Made by a program: the position numbers and the translations under genes. The notes below the pieces were generated by a model. It was not told where the DNA came from, did not search any database, and saw only the letters and a list, made by a program, of their open reading frames with translations. A stretch of DNA of 64,000 nt from Phoronis australis (taxonomy: Eukaryota > Phoronida > Phoronidae): NCBI GenBank assembly GCA_002633005.1, contig NMRA01000002.1:270876-334875 (forward strand). Direction: 5' to 3'. Numbering within the stretch: position 1 is the first letter of the stretch; each line of letters begins with the position of its first letter. This document shows, in pieces, positions 11,301-22,658 of this stretch.

Positions 11301-13677
11301 TCTGTACCTGCCAAACTACACAGTGGTCCATAATGAAAATTGTCAGATGTGTTCCTACTGACAAGAGCATGACTGGCGTGGATTTTCAAATGGGTCCAAC
11401 TACTAGTGACATTTTTTTGGCATCTACAACTCTATGTCCGAAACCCCATACAAGATATTTTTGAAGCTTTGCAATTGTATTCCTATTAACTTGATAACAG
11501 ATCAAAGGATTCGACTACTGCAAACCAAATTAAAAATTTTCTTTTTCTAGTTTTCATTAAATTAAATAAGGACCGAATAATATAGTTAACTGCATGCTCC
11601 TTACACTGCTTCTAAACTACATTTTTTCACTGTGTTATGAGGAGTAGCACTGATGGTGAATCTGGCTTCTCACTGGTTAAAAGAGCAAAGAAACATTCAG
11701 ACTTTCCAAGTAGTCAGAAGGTAGCATTCGGACATTCTGATTATTTGGAAGTTGAGATGCACCTTTGTGACTTTTGGTTACTACAATAAGACACACAGTC
11801 TGTGTTCTGTAACAAACTGTTAACAAAACTAATATTGTTGAATAACTCTCTTACTGTTACATTTGATTATGGCAAAGGTCCAAAGAAAGGCACGCGCACT
11901 GATGCCCAAACATAGAATACTATATGCCAAAGCATCAATCTTGCACTGTGCCACTCTTCCCGAGATGGTGCTGTGAAGAAGTGAAATGGTTTCTTGTTCT
12001 TGCAGGTACATGTGAAGACTACGCGTTACTAGAAAAGATGAACAGAGTTACGCTACACAAATATGCAGAAATGAAACAGATTGCTGTCAATGTTAGCACA
12101 ACAATGCATGACCTCAATGAAAAGTGTGAGTGCACCTCATTATTCTAGCCTCTAGCGCAACCTATTGAGCAAACGGTCACACTAAGTTAGAGCCTTTTGT
12201 GTAGTGTTGCCATTGTCTCAAAAGGTTGCGCTAGTCAGACAAAAGTGATTAATGCCAGATTTTGCAGTCAGGGATTCTGGGGTTTGATCAAACTCATTGT
12301 GGAGAAAAAGGTTCACTTTAAGTGCAAAGCTTGTGCATAAAAATTTATAAGTTGATGCAGTAAACAAATGAAAATGTTGAAAATTGTGTGTTGGCTATCA
12401 GTTGAATGCGGTAACCCAAATGAGTGTGATATGCTAATTAGTACATGTGAACTGCTAAGTGTATTTGGCCATGGAGTGAATGTGGTGGAATTTTGGTGAC
12501 AAAATACTTTTTAACTCAGTTACAAAGGGCAGAATACAAACTGAAAGTCTTCAAGACAAGCATGTTAGCATGTTGTCATGCCACCATTTGCTGGATAACA
12601 GGGGGCAGTACCAGTTAGTGGTGTTGCTGGTTTCCATGTTTGTGTGCAAAGGAGTCCCGTCGATGTGGTCAATTGAAGTGGATGCCTCAGTGAAGTATTG
12701 TTTGTTTCAGATAAAAATCTACAGCCTTACCTAGACCAGATTGATCAGATAGAGCAAAATGTGGCCAATTTGGAACAGGCGGCGTATAAGCTTGACGCAT
12801 ACTCAAAAAGATTAGGTAATATTCACTGCCTCTGTGCAGGATGTGGGGTCTTTAAAACTACAAAATTTTATACCTCATATCATGCACATTTATGTTCTAA
12901 GCATGGTCAAGTAAATGAACATCAGTACTTTTTTCGATTATTTAGGACCCCACAAGAACATCAAATGTTGACTAATGTCGGAACATCATATCTCAAAAAG
13001 GGCTGATCGGATTCATTGAAAACGTTCACATACTTTGCTTAATGTGCTGTTCTTTAAAAGATTTTTTTAATTTTCTGCTTTAGCTTAAAAGGTTTTCAAA
13101 ATTTGTGACTAAAAAATTTTTATGAAAAATAAAAGATGAATAAAAATTAAAATAAAATGAACAGGTAGCTTGAAAACTTTACAGTGTTTTTTCAGATTTC
13201 ATCTTGAACACTTACATCATTCTGTTTGATGATACTTACCATTTCTCTTTTGCGAAATTTTACCGAAAAGACATGGTCCCATGACCCAATTATTAGCAAT
13301 TTGGTATAAGATCATAAATCAAATTCTGCATGTCTTCTACTTTGATGAAATATGTACTTTTATTGAGTTAAAGAAATAATGTACATATACACAGAGCTGT
13401 CGTTAAGGTCTGACATAATCGTAATGTTTTTGTCTTGTTTGCGAGAAAGCATTTTTGAATTAAAGTGGAGTCAGTTGAAAAACTAAATGAATCCCTTACG
13501 CATGTTACCGAAAGTTTTCTTTTTGAAAGTACTTGAAGCATATCAGTTAAGTGCGCACCATTTTTCAAACAGTTATTCTCTACATTGTATTTATTTTTTC
13601 AGCTTACTTTGTTTCGCTCTCATTTTTTGTTTTATTTTATTTCAGAAGTCAAGTTTAAAACGGTGGAAAAGCGATGA
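5265..13677 (+). CDS. BLOC1S2: BLOC-1 complex subunit 2, five coding exons (gene span)
   Basis: The coding exons are 5265-5304 (or its duplicate at 2134-2173), 8631-8750, 12006-12125, 12711-12815 and 13646-13677. All four introns are phase 1 with GT-AG ends. The joined frame gives 138 residues, against about 142 in human. Recognisable family stretches are [43 protein letters not shown] and [16 protein letters not shown], ending KTVEKR. The product is a small helical, coiled-coil subunit of BLOC-1. That complex assembles from eight small subunits in the cytoplasm and on endosomes and sends cargo to lysosome-related organelles; subunit 2 is also shared with BORC. There is no catalytic site. The first 30 or so residues are acidic and poorly conserved, as in other animals. 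The one uncertainty is which exon-1 copy is real. Confidence 0.93.
6766..7207. mobile_element. Diverged, 5'-truncated relative of the foldback transposon forming a long hairpin
   Basis: The left arm (6770 onward, CACCTTAGGAGGCTGTTGATG) and the right arm (to about 7062) are inverted copies of each other and of the arms of the 2366-3238 element. Beyond the left arm, the outer matching sequence survives only on the right side, to about 7207. The loop carries its own inverted repeat (AACTGGCCA ... TGGCCAGTT) and a perfect 16-base palindrome TATGACGTACGTCATA at 6909-6924. No target duplication could be defined. A partial copy of the left arm also ends duplicated copy 1 at about 4480-4586. Confidence 0.65.
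7208..8630. other. BLOC1S2 intron 1, remainder
   Basis: AT-rich intronic DNA. The only item noted is another copy of the GTATACAGYTTTGYACCAAG motif at 7871-7896. I see no exon, RNA gene or mobile element here. Confidence 0.5.
8631..8750 (+). CDS. BLOC1S2: BLOC1S2 exon 2
   Basis: The acceptor is TTGTACTTAG and the donor GTGAGT. The exon is 120 bases and encodes the acidic, variable N-terminal tail ([14 protein letters not shown]) followed by the conserved [13 protein letters not shown], matching the human region that ends YLTGELT. Confidence 0.92.
9160..10473 (+). repeat. Near-identical doubling (9160-9822 and 9824-10473) around an N
   Basis: Starting with GGCAATTAATTTTAGTTT, the 663 bases up to the N at 9823 are repeated immediately after it, with few substitutions and small indels. 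The first copy ends at CTATATCTCCGAAAC exactly where the second copy reads CTCTATCTCCGAAACCC near 10473. Contig 1 ending and contig 2 beginning inside the same stretch explains this best; it is probably an unmerged overlap and not biology. Confidence 0.85.
9823..9823. other. Single N: contig join
   Basis: Second lone N in the window. It again sits exactly between two near-identical segments. Confidence 0.85.
12006..12125 (+). CDS. BLOC1S2: BLOC1S2 exon 3
   Basis: The acceptor is TTCTTGCAG and the donor GTGAGT. The 120 bases encode [20 protein letters not shown], then [18 protein letters not shown], the conserved first helical region of the family. Phase 1 at both ends. Confidence 0.95.
12711..12815 (+). 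CDS. BLOC1S2: BLOC1S2 exon 4
   Basis: The acceptor is TTTGTTTCAG and the donor GTAATA. The 105 bases encode [20 protein letters not shown] and then [14 protein letters not shown], the most conserved coiled-coil segment of BLOC1S2. Confidence 0.96.
12944..13373 (+). repeat. Dispersed repeat family A, copy 1
   Basis: Related to 45926-46362 and, inverted, to 29225-29407. Shared landmarks are AGGACCC at the start, ATCRTATCTCA, CGGATTCATT/ATGAAAAC, GATTTCATCTTGAA, TTTTGCKAAATTTTA and a closing ATGTACTTTTAYTKARTTAAAG. It lies in BLOC1S2 intron 4. It has no coding content; the superfamily is unknown. Confidence 0.55.
13646..13677 (+). CDS. BLOC1S2: BLOC1S2 exon 5 (terminal)
   Basis: The acceptor is TTTATTTCAG. 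The exon encodes [10 protein letters not shown] and then TGA at 13675-13677, matching the human C-terminus KKLEKR. The 3' UTR follows; an ATTAAA near 13988 could be the polyadenylation signal, but this is not certain. Confidence 0.92.
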
Positions 13678-13930
13678 AAATGAGATTAATATTTTAAGGC
13701 ACATTTCATTTCAACTCGATGCCTAAAATCCAATCAAATTATGCTACCAAGTTACTCAGCCACGCAAAATACTTCTCAAATAGTTCTTCACTGTGAGTGG
13801 CAATTATCTCCATCTCCAAAGAAGAAAGTAAGGTCATTGGCTAGATAAAGCAGTGTTAACAGTCACCACTTCTGACTGGGTAGCCTAACCTTTCAAAACT
13901 GGTCAAGAATGCTTTGTGTCAATTATGAGT

Positions 13931-14085
13931 GACTTGAGAGTTAAGTCAGAAATTTGGTCTTATGGTTCATACAACTTTGTTTGAAAAAAATTAAATCTCA
14001 CTGTCATGTAAAAAGTCTATAAGTTTCCGAGAATATGCACATAACTGGTTGTTACTGAGACCAAATTTCTGTCTTTAAGTCTTTA
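13931..14085. mobile_element. Small inverted-repeat element (MITE family B), copy 1
   Basis: Begins GACTTGAGAGTTAAGTCAGA followed by AATTTGGTCT and ends with the imperfect inverse AGACCAAATTTCTGTCTTTA. The interior is similar to 29450-29682. It is non-coding, about 155 bases, in the 3' flank of BLOC1S2. No target duplication was established. Confidence 0.5.
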
Positions 14086-14322
14086 GTCAGTTTGATGAAA
14101 CAGAACCCTGGGTGGATAAACAAGATGATTTAAGTTGACAATAACGAACTGTAATGTAATGTAATTCATCCACGGACATTTGCGTGGGTTACTTGAACAT
14201 CAAATCACACAACAATGATAACATTTGTTAAATGCTTGTTATTTATGACCTGCGGTCGATTGTAAAAGGATGGTGAGTCTAACATGTTGTGAATAGGATG
14301 GTCGTGGATTACACAGTGACAC

Positions 14323-14667
14323 TTAGATCTTTTGGTATTTACCCATCATGCTGATAGATCCATCAAGCAGTTCTTTAGCCTCGTTTTTGCGCCATTGGAG
14401 TCCCTCATGTAATTTGATGCTGTCTTGCTTTTTCAAGTTTTTTCGACTGTATTCATTGTATTTGTCGTTCCCATGCAGTGAAGTTTTACTGCTGTGCTGC
14501 AGGCAGCAACTCTGACGACAGAAATTTGGATAAATGTGACAAGTATCCGTGAATGCAAAATTTTTCGACATCATTCCTACAATCACCCCCAACATTTCTA
14601 AGACGAGGCCAATGTAACGAGGCATTTTTCTACCTCCAAGACAAAGGAGATTTCTATCCAGGACCAT
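14323..14667 (-). CDS. Uncharacterised small ORF, doubtful
   Basis: A 114-codon open frame on the minus strand. From the second Met (residue 15) it reads MPRYIGLVLEMLGVIVGMM, a hydrophobic stretch, then a cysteine cluster (CHIYPNFCRQSCC) and a charged C-terminal half. Its composition is somewhat more protein-like than neighbouring ORFs, but I recognise no family, see no splice partners, and the length is within chance expectation for 64 kb. It would be transcribed convergently with BLOC1S2. Confidence 0.15.
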   Translation of the reverse strand: MVLDRNLLCLGGRKMPRYIGLVLEMLGVIVGMMSKNFAFTDTCHIYPNFCRQSCCLQHSSKTSLHGNDKYNEYSRKNLKKQDSIKLHEGLQWRKNEAKELLDGSISMMGKYQKI

Positions 14668-14749
14668 CCTATTGTATGCTATGACTATAATTACGTTTGC
14701 ATTGTTGAAATATGGTAAAATTACCCTCTGCGTATTGTGGGTGATTGAG

Positions 14750-14995
14750 GAGTCAGTGTGACCTATTGGGATAAGTGTTCACTTCTTTTACTCAGGGTCA
14801 TGGGTTCGAGTCCCACTGTTGCACGCTGCTAAACCCTCGAGTGAGCTCTGTAGCTCCTCAGCTCAGTTTTAACTATTTATTTAAATTCAGCATAAAAGTG
14901 GTTCCAGGTGATCAGTGCAATAGGCCCTCCTGAGCAGCTTGTACACATCTGGTACAGTGTGTACCAGACAGCCTACAGTTATTTTGTTCATGATT
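14750..14995 (+). mobile_element. tRNA-derived SINE
   Basis: A tRNA-like head contains a pol III A box (TGACCTATTGGG, 14759-14770) and a B box (GGTTCGAGTCC, 14803-14813) at tRNA-like spacing. It is followed by a body with GGTGATCAGTGCAATAGGCC and the hairpin CTGGTACAGTGTGTACCAG (14949-14967). The body from about 14905 to 14990 recurs, inverted and without a tRNA head, at 22402-22480. It is not an intact tRNA, because the acceptor stem does not pair. Confidence 0.65.
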
Positions 14996-16492
14996 TGTCA
15001 TCAATGCAGATATAAACGATGTTTGTCTGTAAAACGGGCAAACCTCAAGAAGTATAAAGGCAGTTTACCATCTAAGTGTTGGATGTCCTCAGCACAAAGG
15101 GCAACTTAATCACAGTCTGGACTTAGGCTTGATGCTGTATAGTCACCGTAATAACTGAGGTGTGGCGTACTGTTTACAGTACGACATTACGATATTGTTC
15201 ATCAAGGTCACTTTTGTTTAGGTAATAACATGTAATAAGCAGTGAAAATCAATTACTACTAATGTAATTTCTCACCTATTTTGAACAAAATACGGCAGAC
15301 AAATGGAATTTTATTTTGTCAAATTTGTCAAGTTTAAGAAAACGTTAGTCCATTGTTTGCTTGGTTTGTTCTGGAGATGTGTTATGAAACAACATTTGAT
15401 AGTTTTCATTATTTGTAGATAGGTAATCGAGTCCTCTTGTTAGTATCCATTCTCAAGCTGTTGTTGCATTGGGTTGGGGCATGTGTGATGTCAGGACAAG
15501 GATCGGTAAGTCTGGTTAGTGACCGGTCTGGATATGCATTTGTGTGCACCTGCACAAATCCTACAGTTGGTTTTTTAGATCTAGTCAAGCAGTCAAGAGT
15601 CGCTACTCGTCCGTGATGTCATACACTCCAACACAATGTAAAATTAGTGTGAGAATGGGCGAGAGGAGTTCCGAAAATGTTTTTGTGTTTGTTAGTAAGT
15701 TTTCATCTGCGTGCTAAAGAATTATCATTCCTTATTTTGAGTGCACAAACTAAGCATGTATTAAAGTGTGCAAAATAGCCAGATACTGGTCATTTGGTGA
15801 TCTTGTCACTGGCTGCTCTTAATCTACACTCCCGTCTGCTTTTGATTCGTTTAGCCAGAGGATCAACCATCATCTAGGGCTGCATTTTGTAGATGCAAGA
15901 ATCTCATGAGTTAACTTGGTCACGTGCTTCGCTTGCAATGTATGGCATATCGGGGGAAGTCTTACATTATCTTACATTTTCGCAAGTTTCTTAGGTCTAC
16001 AGAACGCAGGCCTGTGCTATCCAGTTTTTGCCCAAGTAAAATTTGGACTGAACCTTTACAACTCAAGATATTTACTTCTTGTAAGTTACCAGGTAGTGAT
16101 GGGGTGGCCTGATTTCAGTTGGCATTCTCTTTAGTTTTGCCCAACAAAATTTCAGTTTTCCATTTTTAAGGGACACTTTAAAATGCTCAAAATTTAGCTT
16201 TCTTTTATAATACTTCTTCATATTATCATGATGATGTTGAGAAATTTGACAAAATAACATTCCAGGTGTTGGTATTGTGTGCTAAACTGAATTGTGTTTT
16301 TAGAAAAAAGTTATCAAATCAGTCTGTAACTGGTGTAATAAGAAAGGATACCTTAGTTTATATAATGTTTGCTGAAGGACATTATATTAGCCTTTCTTAA
16401 AGGGACATTATTGTTTTTAGGGGCAAATATGCATTTTAGTGGGAATTTTGTTTGGTCAGATAGACTTCTTGAAGTTATTAGCCTTGGACTCC
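14996..16492. other. Intergenic stretch, nothing recognised
   Basis: AT-rich DNA between the SINE and the inverted-repeat element. I looked for exons, tRNAs and repeats on both strands and can support none. Confidence 0.4.
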
Positions 16493-16745
16493 TTCCAAGA
16501 AACTGACTTTTAAGTGAAAAGTTCATTTTTGACTTAAGTCTAAGATCTGTCTTAACTTTCAAACTTTGAAACTTCCACATGGGATAAGTTAATCAAAATT
16601 AAGACATTGTAAAAACTTAAGTCAAAAACTTAAGTCAAACTTAAAATCTCTTTCTTGAAACAGATTTAGGGCAAATTCAAGTTTTATCTTAAAATTCACT
16701 GAAATTTAAGGTTTGTCTTAGCTAAGTCAGTTTTTTGAAAGGGCC
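16493..16745. mobile_element. Foldback/MITE-like inverted-repeat element
   Basis: The left end (CTTCCAAGAAACTGACTTTT) and the right end (AAGTCAGTTTTTTGAAAG) are imperfect inverse copies. The interior holds several copies of AACTTAAGTCAAA and its complement, so the whole 250 bases can fold. It is non-coding. Target duplication is not clear. Confidence 0.4.
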
Positions 16746-19700
16746 CCTTGTTTAGAGCTACAAAACAAACTCGATTGTGTTTTGTGATGTTATTATAAAT
16801 TGCCAATTCTCTCGGTTGTCTTCCAGTCACTTGTTGATAACTAAGCTGGTAGGTTAACCGGCTGGATTTGCTTAAAATATTCTGCAGTTGGAGTGGGATT
16901 TACCTCCACCGGCAGAACATTTGGCTGCGACCGCCGGCGTTCCAGGTTCCAGTTCGCACCGAGTCTAATCTCGGAAAATTGCTTTTGTCGCCGGTGATGT
17001 CCCTTCAACTTTGAATTGGCAGTGGTTATGTCTGTGGGATAGAAAGAGGTTGATTTGTTGGAGTTTTATGTTTGTTAAAGGGGTAATAAATCCCTACCTT
17101 TTGTCAAAAATAAATTAAATCCACTTACTATTGGCCACATCTTGTTTCTTACGCAGATTAGATATGATTTTCAGATTTTTGACGGGTCGTTATTGTTTCA
17201 GACCAAGTTACTTGTTACCGCGGCCCTTTTGTTTTCAATGGCTAAAACAAGTAATATGGGGGTTTCAGTTGATTTCACTGTCTTAAGAACGCTTGAGGGC
17301 TGTTGTTTTTGAATGGTTAGCGTTGAAAGTTTTTTTGTTTTTTTTGAACACCAGATTGTTGTGTTGTTTTCGGAACAGCCCGGTCGTGTGATGGAAAGTT
17401 GGGTTAAAATTAAGATTTTGATCTTTTGTAACTTTGAGCCACCTATTTGTAAATGAGTTGTGGTTCTTATTCGGTCTTAACTATCTATGGATCTCATGGT
17501 TGTAGTAAAGTCGTCATATATAACCACAAACTACAGAATCCTTACCACTTTTCACAAAATTTCCCACTCCTGCCACGCACGAGGGACCCTTACCACGCAT
17601 ACAGTCAAAATGTCTTATGTTGAGGTGTGTCATTGGTTGTAGCTCAATACATGGAGAGACCAGAAGATTTGATCCGGTCAAGGATATTTTGTGGTAAGTG
17701 TTGGCAGCCCATAAGCGTATTAGGTGGAATCGGGGGATGGGGCAATTGCCCTCCCAGATTTGGGTCAATTATGGATGATTCGGGCGAAACCTGCAGAAAA
17801 TATTCGGACATGGGAAGGACGTTAGAGGAGCCTCATCAATGTCGGTAAAATGACTGGATAATACACAGTGCTGAAAGGAGAGTGCATGGTGACGGGAGGG
17901 GGGGTGCAAAAATTGAGTGACGGAGGTGGAATGCCTGGTAACGGTGGCGATCGAAGGGGACAGGTGGATGAAATTGGTGAGGAGCAAATTTACATTATAT
18001 ATATCCATTAAGTAGCTAAGTCAGATACGCCTACATTGCAGCCTGTTAAACTTAGTCGCGTCTAAAGGAAGCGCGAACAGGGGACACATATATACGTGCA
18101 TGCCTCATAGGTCTAAATTTGAAGGCTTTGGGGTGAACGGTGCGAGGACATTGGCATAGGCACGGGGCAATCGAGAAAGGTATCGATCGAGAATAGAGAC
18201 ACACGCCGAAATATGTAGAGAGAAAATCTACGAGAACTAACTACCGACGATGGATATATATCCTTCGGGGCCAGTTTGTTAGGAGGAGCCCATTTTTGCA
18301 ACTATTTTAATTAGAAGCAGCTTCTTAATCACACATGCTCAAAAATCCCAGAAACTTTGTTCTGAACAAATTTTCATGAGCAAATTGATTCACAGGTTTA
18401 AATTCAATATGTCTGGATTTCTCCAGTGGCCTTCTAGTGTTCTTGAATCAGGAAACTGACAGAGACGGCCCTCAGGATAGGATCTAGTCAATGGCTGCTC
18501 GTCATTTGTTGTTTTGAAATGACATATCCTTTCAGGATACAGCCCTTTGGAGGCAGTCTGCTCATGGCAACGCTTTTCCTTTTTGTGATAACCTATAACC
18601 TTTTATGTTATTAAGGAAGTTTTTTTTTTAATCCTTTACTGTCACTTTTCAGAGTAAACATAAAACACTGGCCGGTGGCTATGATCATTGGCAATTTAAA
18701 ATAATTGGCACGTATCAGAAATAAGTAAATATGCAAGACACTATACATCCAGGCTACCACAAACCGTACACGTTTGTCTTGAAATCGTTATCTGGGAGAC
18801 AAGTGGTGCACGGCCCTGAAAACCTCCACCAGAACAGAGCGCTTACGCCTAAGGTGAAGTGAGGGAATGCACGTCCTCAATAACAAACCCTGTAGTAAAA
18901 TCCTGGAAAACAAATTTCAAGGCCCTGTACTGAAGTTTTTTTTCCAGTTAGCTGGAGTGTGTTGAGCCTCAAAAGTGTCAAACAATATTACAGTAATTGC
19001 TTTTTTGGAAGGTCCGATGATTAATTAACCATCACTACTGTTCATTAAAGTAGTGTTGAGAAAGTGATACATTGCGTGCGATTTACCATTTACGGAGTTC
19101 GTTGAATTCAAGTAGACGAACTTAAACCTCGTAATAGGGATTTAATTCGTTGAACAGCTGTCTGATCGTGCCGACATAGACTAGATTCAGTTCAACACTG
19201 AGAGAAGAACTGTTACCGAAATTTTTCAATGATGTAGCCTTTCTTGTTAAAGATTTTCATGTCAGTCACTGAGAGTCCTCTCATAGAGGGGCGACCCATT
19301 GTCCGCCTACAAATCCGACTCAACGCGGGGAAGTAGATAAAATTGCAAATTAGTCGGAAAAACACATAAATTCTCACAAATGAAGCACAACAGCATCACG
19401 AAATGTGGTCCAAACAAAGAAAAAGTGAGATAGTATTACTAAAAATAGAATCGGCAGTAATTGAAAGGAACGAAATTTACTGAAGAACCACTGCACCGGC
19501 GCATTAGGCAATAGTGTGATATAGGTAATGGTCTACCGGTGCATTACGTAAAGGTAATGTTCTTGATCGTTTTAAAACGAATATACATGCATTTTTCGGT
19601 AATGGTCTGATATAACGTGCCCAAATTTTGAGAACCAGTTTTCTCCACTAAATAACGAGCATCAAATTATTCTAAGAATAGTATTTCGTTTTGAAGATCA

Positions 19701-22400
19701 TTACTGATTGCTAGTGAAAAATGAGTTCAGTGTTTATGGGAGACTCACAAATGTTGATCAGACTGTCGGGTTACGTATTAATGACCGTGTACAATTAATT
19801 AACAAGTCTTGACGGAGTAAGGTGCTCAAAATACATGAACTAGCAATTGCAAACAAATACTTCTTCGTAACACCCTATGACTGGAATGAACCAGAATTCA
19901 TGTTAACCCGAATAAAATCAGAAAATTTCTCGCGATCGAGTGCCTCCAACTCCACCGCATGATGCTTAGTCAGGTATTCTGCCCTAATTTCTACCAGGAA
20001 CTGCCTGCGAATGCATGCAGTGAATCGCGGATTTCACAACAGTCTTCAATGTAAATTATCACCATCCAGTTTAGACCCCAACACCTAACAGAAGCTCTAT
20101 GTGTCCTTTTAGTTGTATGTTGTGTTGCCATGTGACTGCCCAGCAAAGCAGAGTTATTTTCTCCTTGTAACGTGCAAGGGTTTATTGGTTTCGAATTTAC
20201 ATGTTTATGTGTCCATGAAAATCAACTGATTTGATAGATACTTTTTTCAATTCGGCGTTAATCTTGTGGCAAGAAATTGACCATACTCCAATAAACTTAG
20301 GTGCAGGCTGAACTTTCGGAAATTTCTACATCCTACCAAATTTTGAAATTTGTTACAACAGAAGGGGCATAAGTTTGAGGAGGTCCAATTAGTTTGTCCC
20401 CTCTTCCGCAACATTTTTCACGTCTTATGAACACATTTCTTTGCGCGCACTGACGAGGACGTTCTCGTTGACAGCGCTCCTTTTCGAATGCAATTAAGTT
20501 ATTTCAAATGCAATTGTTTTCTCATCAACCTCATGTAATAAAACAGAATGATCTCAGATCGACTAGTTAATGCTTCTGAGATCGTACCTAGTACCTGCTA
20601 CATTCAGAGTGTCAAGCACGTGCAGCATGCAGGTGCCTCTTTTGTGTGAAGGAAGATGGTTTATGAGAAAAGAATTCCAGTTCGCAAAAAAATATGCTGT
20701 TGATGAAATTGTGATGCCCGTTTGGAACGTGAACAAGATTTTTACGTTGAACGGGACCAGAGGAAGAAGTCTGAATATGACAGTTGTTTTTGAAAACTGT
20801 TTTTCAATCGCTTTGTCACAGCTGTGTCCCAAGACTGGAAAATTGGGGATGGCCCGGGGGTGATTGTAACCACTAGTGTCAGTGCGTCAATGTAGTTTCA
20901 TTTCAATCACTTTGGATAACTTTAGAAGGGTCACCTGGACGTCCTATTGTGTGATGAAAAGTTTGTTTTGTTTGCTTTTATTTTTTCTTTTATTACGATC
21001 TGTTTGTTAATGAGTACCAAGGCCAATGAGAGCCCAGTCTTTGTTTTTAAGAAGAACATTTACCATGACAGCACTTTTTAAAATTGTGTTCGCCAATGGT
21101 GTATTTAATTTCAAAATGTGAAAGGTAATTGTGTAGTAAAGATAATGCTATTTCACAGAAAATTAGTAAATTTCGATTTTCTACTTTCATTCGATATGGG
21201 AAACAGCTGCGCGCAAATGTTTATTTAAAGGGAGAGGTTGGAGGCGTAAATATTTCTTTTTTGTTTCCACTATTTTTGAAGACCAGAATACGGGGTTTCA
21301 GCAATGGAAGAATATCATTGGTAAAATACGAACATCAAGTAAATGTAAATTTGCTTTTTGATGCCAATTGATCGCCAAGATAGCTCTATCAGAAATCAAA
21401 AATTTAAACTTTAAAAATTTTACGTTGACTGTCAAGCCGTCTTTCGTCAGCTTCTGATTTTGACAACTTACGCTAATGAAGGTGATCTTCATGTTCTGCA
21501 CTCAAATTCAGGATTCTGTGCTTTGGAAAAACTGACATTTCGTTACTGCTGGAGACAAAAGTAAAAAGGTTGTCTTTTCATGGCAATACAATTCATAGGC
21601 GAAACGGTCTGGAACAATAACGACCTGAATTTCAAGAACATAACATATTACCTTCGTGTCAACATCGCAGGCTATCCCATATGTTGTTTATAGCCTTGAC
21701 ACTCCAGACCCATTGAGTGGTTGGATCGAAAATAGATTGTAAAACTCAGTGTATGCTACAGCAAATGTCAAGTAGAAAATACATTTAGAACACCTGGTTG
21801 CACCGGTTGAAACGAAGCTGTAAAAGTCAAATTACACAAACAAAAACTTCGATCACCACGTGATGGTAAACCGCAATTTTTTTACGACTGATAAGCTTAG
21901 AGTATTTGATTTGCATTTTTTTTGTTATTTTTGTGTTTCCCATTTCGGGTTACGGAATTAAGCCTACCAAAGTCGACGTACCGTATTTTTGGCGTTTTAG
22001 CGGCTGGAAGATAATTTCACAAGCTTTAAATTTCAAACAAAATCTGGAAACAAGTCACGTAGATAGATTTAACCATTTTATTTTATTCCCTTCCTAACTT
22101 AATCCAACTCCAACCACTTACGCCCAATCTCACGTTACCAAAGAGGGATAGGACGATTTATTCTAAAGCCGTGAAGGCTTTGAAATCCTAAAGAAAATGA
22201 GGAAGTCCATAATACAATACAAAGGATACATGCAGTTACGCAACTTCTGCGTCGGCTCAGGGTGTCGGCATGTAAATATCTCGAATACACAAGTAAAATT
22301 CCCGATAAATGTATCACGGTCCATATCAAGATCTATAACTCGTTACTTCAGGTTCAGAAATTGAATCACCCATTCGAGCACAAAAAAGCATGTGCATAAA
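16746..22400. other. Intergenic region upstream of BMPR1
   Basis: No gene can be supported here. A weak tRNA/SINE-like B box (GGTTCCAGTTCGCACC) occurs near 16947. The open frames at 17514-18301 and 20563-20863 lack family signatures. The region probably contains distal regulatory DNA and unrecognised repeats. Confidence 0.4.
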
Positions 22401-22401
22401 A

Positions 22402-22480
22402 AATAATTGCAGACGGTCTGATACACGATGTACCAGACCTGCGCAGGTCGCGCATGAGGGCCTATTGCACGGATCACCTG
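22402..22480 (-). mobile_element. SINE-body domain without tRNA head, inverted, near the BMPR1 start
   Basis: The reverse complement reads GGTGATCCGTGCAATAGGCC, then CTC, then a hairpin TCTGGTACATCGTGTATCAGA. It is clearly related to the body of the 14750-14995 SINE. The hairpin stem is kept, with one G-T type substitution. It lies about 170 bases upstream of the BMPR1 start codon, so it may fall in the promoter or 5' UTR. Confidence 0.6.
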
Positions 22481-22620
22481 ATTGCATGTGCATAAATATA
22501 CAATACATTATGTTTGAACGAAAGTGTCTTTCTACGGGATATCAGTTGTTTCAAAAAACACCAGATGGTGCATGGTTCGTTTCGAACCGTGGGGAGAGGT
22601 ACAAGAAAGTAAACAGCCTG

Positions 22621-22628
22621 TGACGTCA
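22621..22628. promoter_or_regulatory. BMPR1: Full CRE palindrome TGACGTCA
   Basis: A perfect 8-base CREB/ATF site 21 bases before the BMPR1 start codon. It lies in the expected core promoter or 5' UTR. Function is inferred from sequence and position. Confidence 0.45.
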
Positions 22629-22647
22629 CGGAGGTCATCGGAAAGCA

Positions 22648-22658
22648 AAATGGCGGCT
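22648..22658 (+). promoter_or_regulatory. BMPR1: YY1-like element overlapping the BMPR1 start codon
   Basis: AAATGGCGGCT agrees with the AANATGGCGGC YY1 site often found at TATA-less start regions of animal genes. BLOC1S2 exon 1 has the similar AAAATGGCGGA. Confidence 0.4.

Larger units (their letters stand above)
8985..11530. repeat. Degenerate satellite-like array in BLOC1S2 intron 2
   Basis: A loosely repeated unit of roughly 150-190 bases recurs across the region. Landmarks in each unit are CATGAAATTTGGCA, ATATGTTCCTAT, CTTTCGGATGGATCCGACTA, a CYCTAGTGGCAATTTT phrase and CTGTATCTCYGAAACCC. Units are strongly diverged, so this is an old array or an inflated repeat family. The open frames on both strands here are by-products of the repeat. 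A recent-looking near-exact doubling within it is annotated separately. Confidence 0.65.

Noticed and set aside
16930-16990. tRNA-like B box GGTTCCAGTTCGCACC
   Set aside because: No matching A box at the right spacing and no acceptor-stem pairing; at most a SINE fragment.
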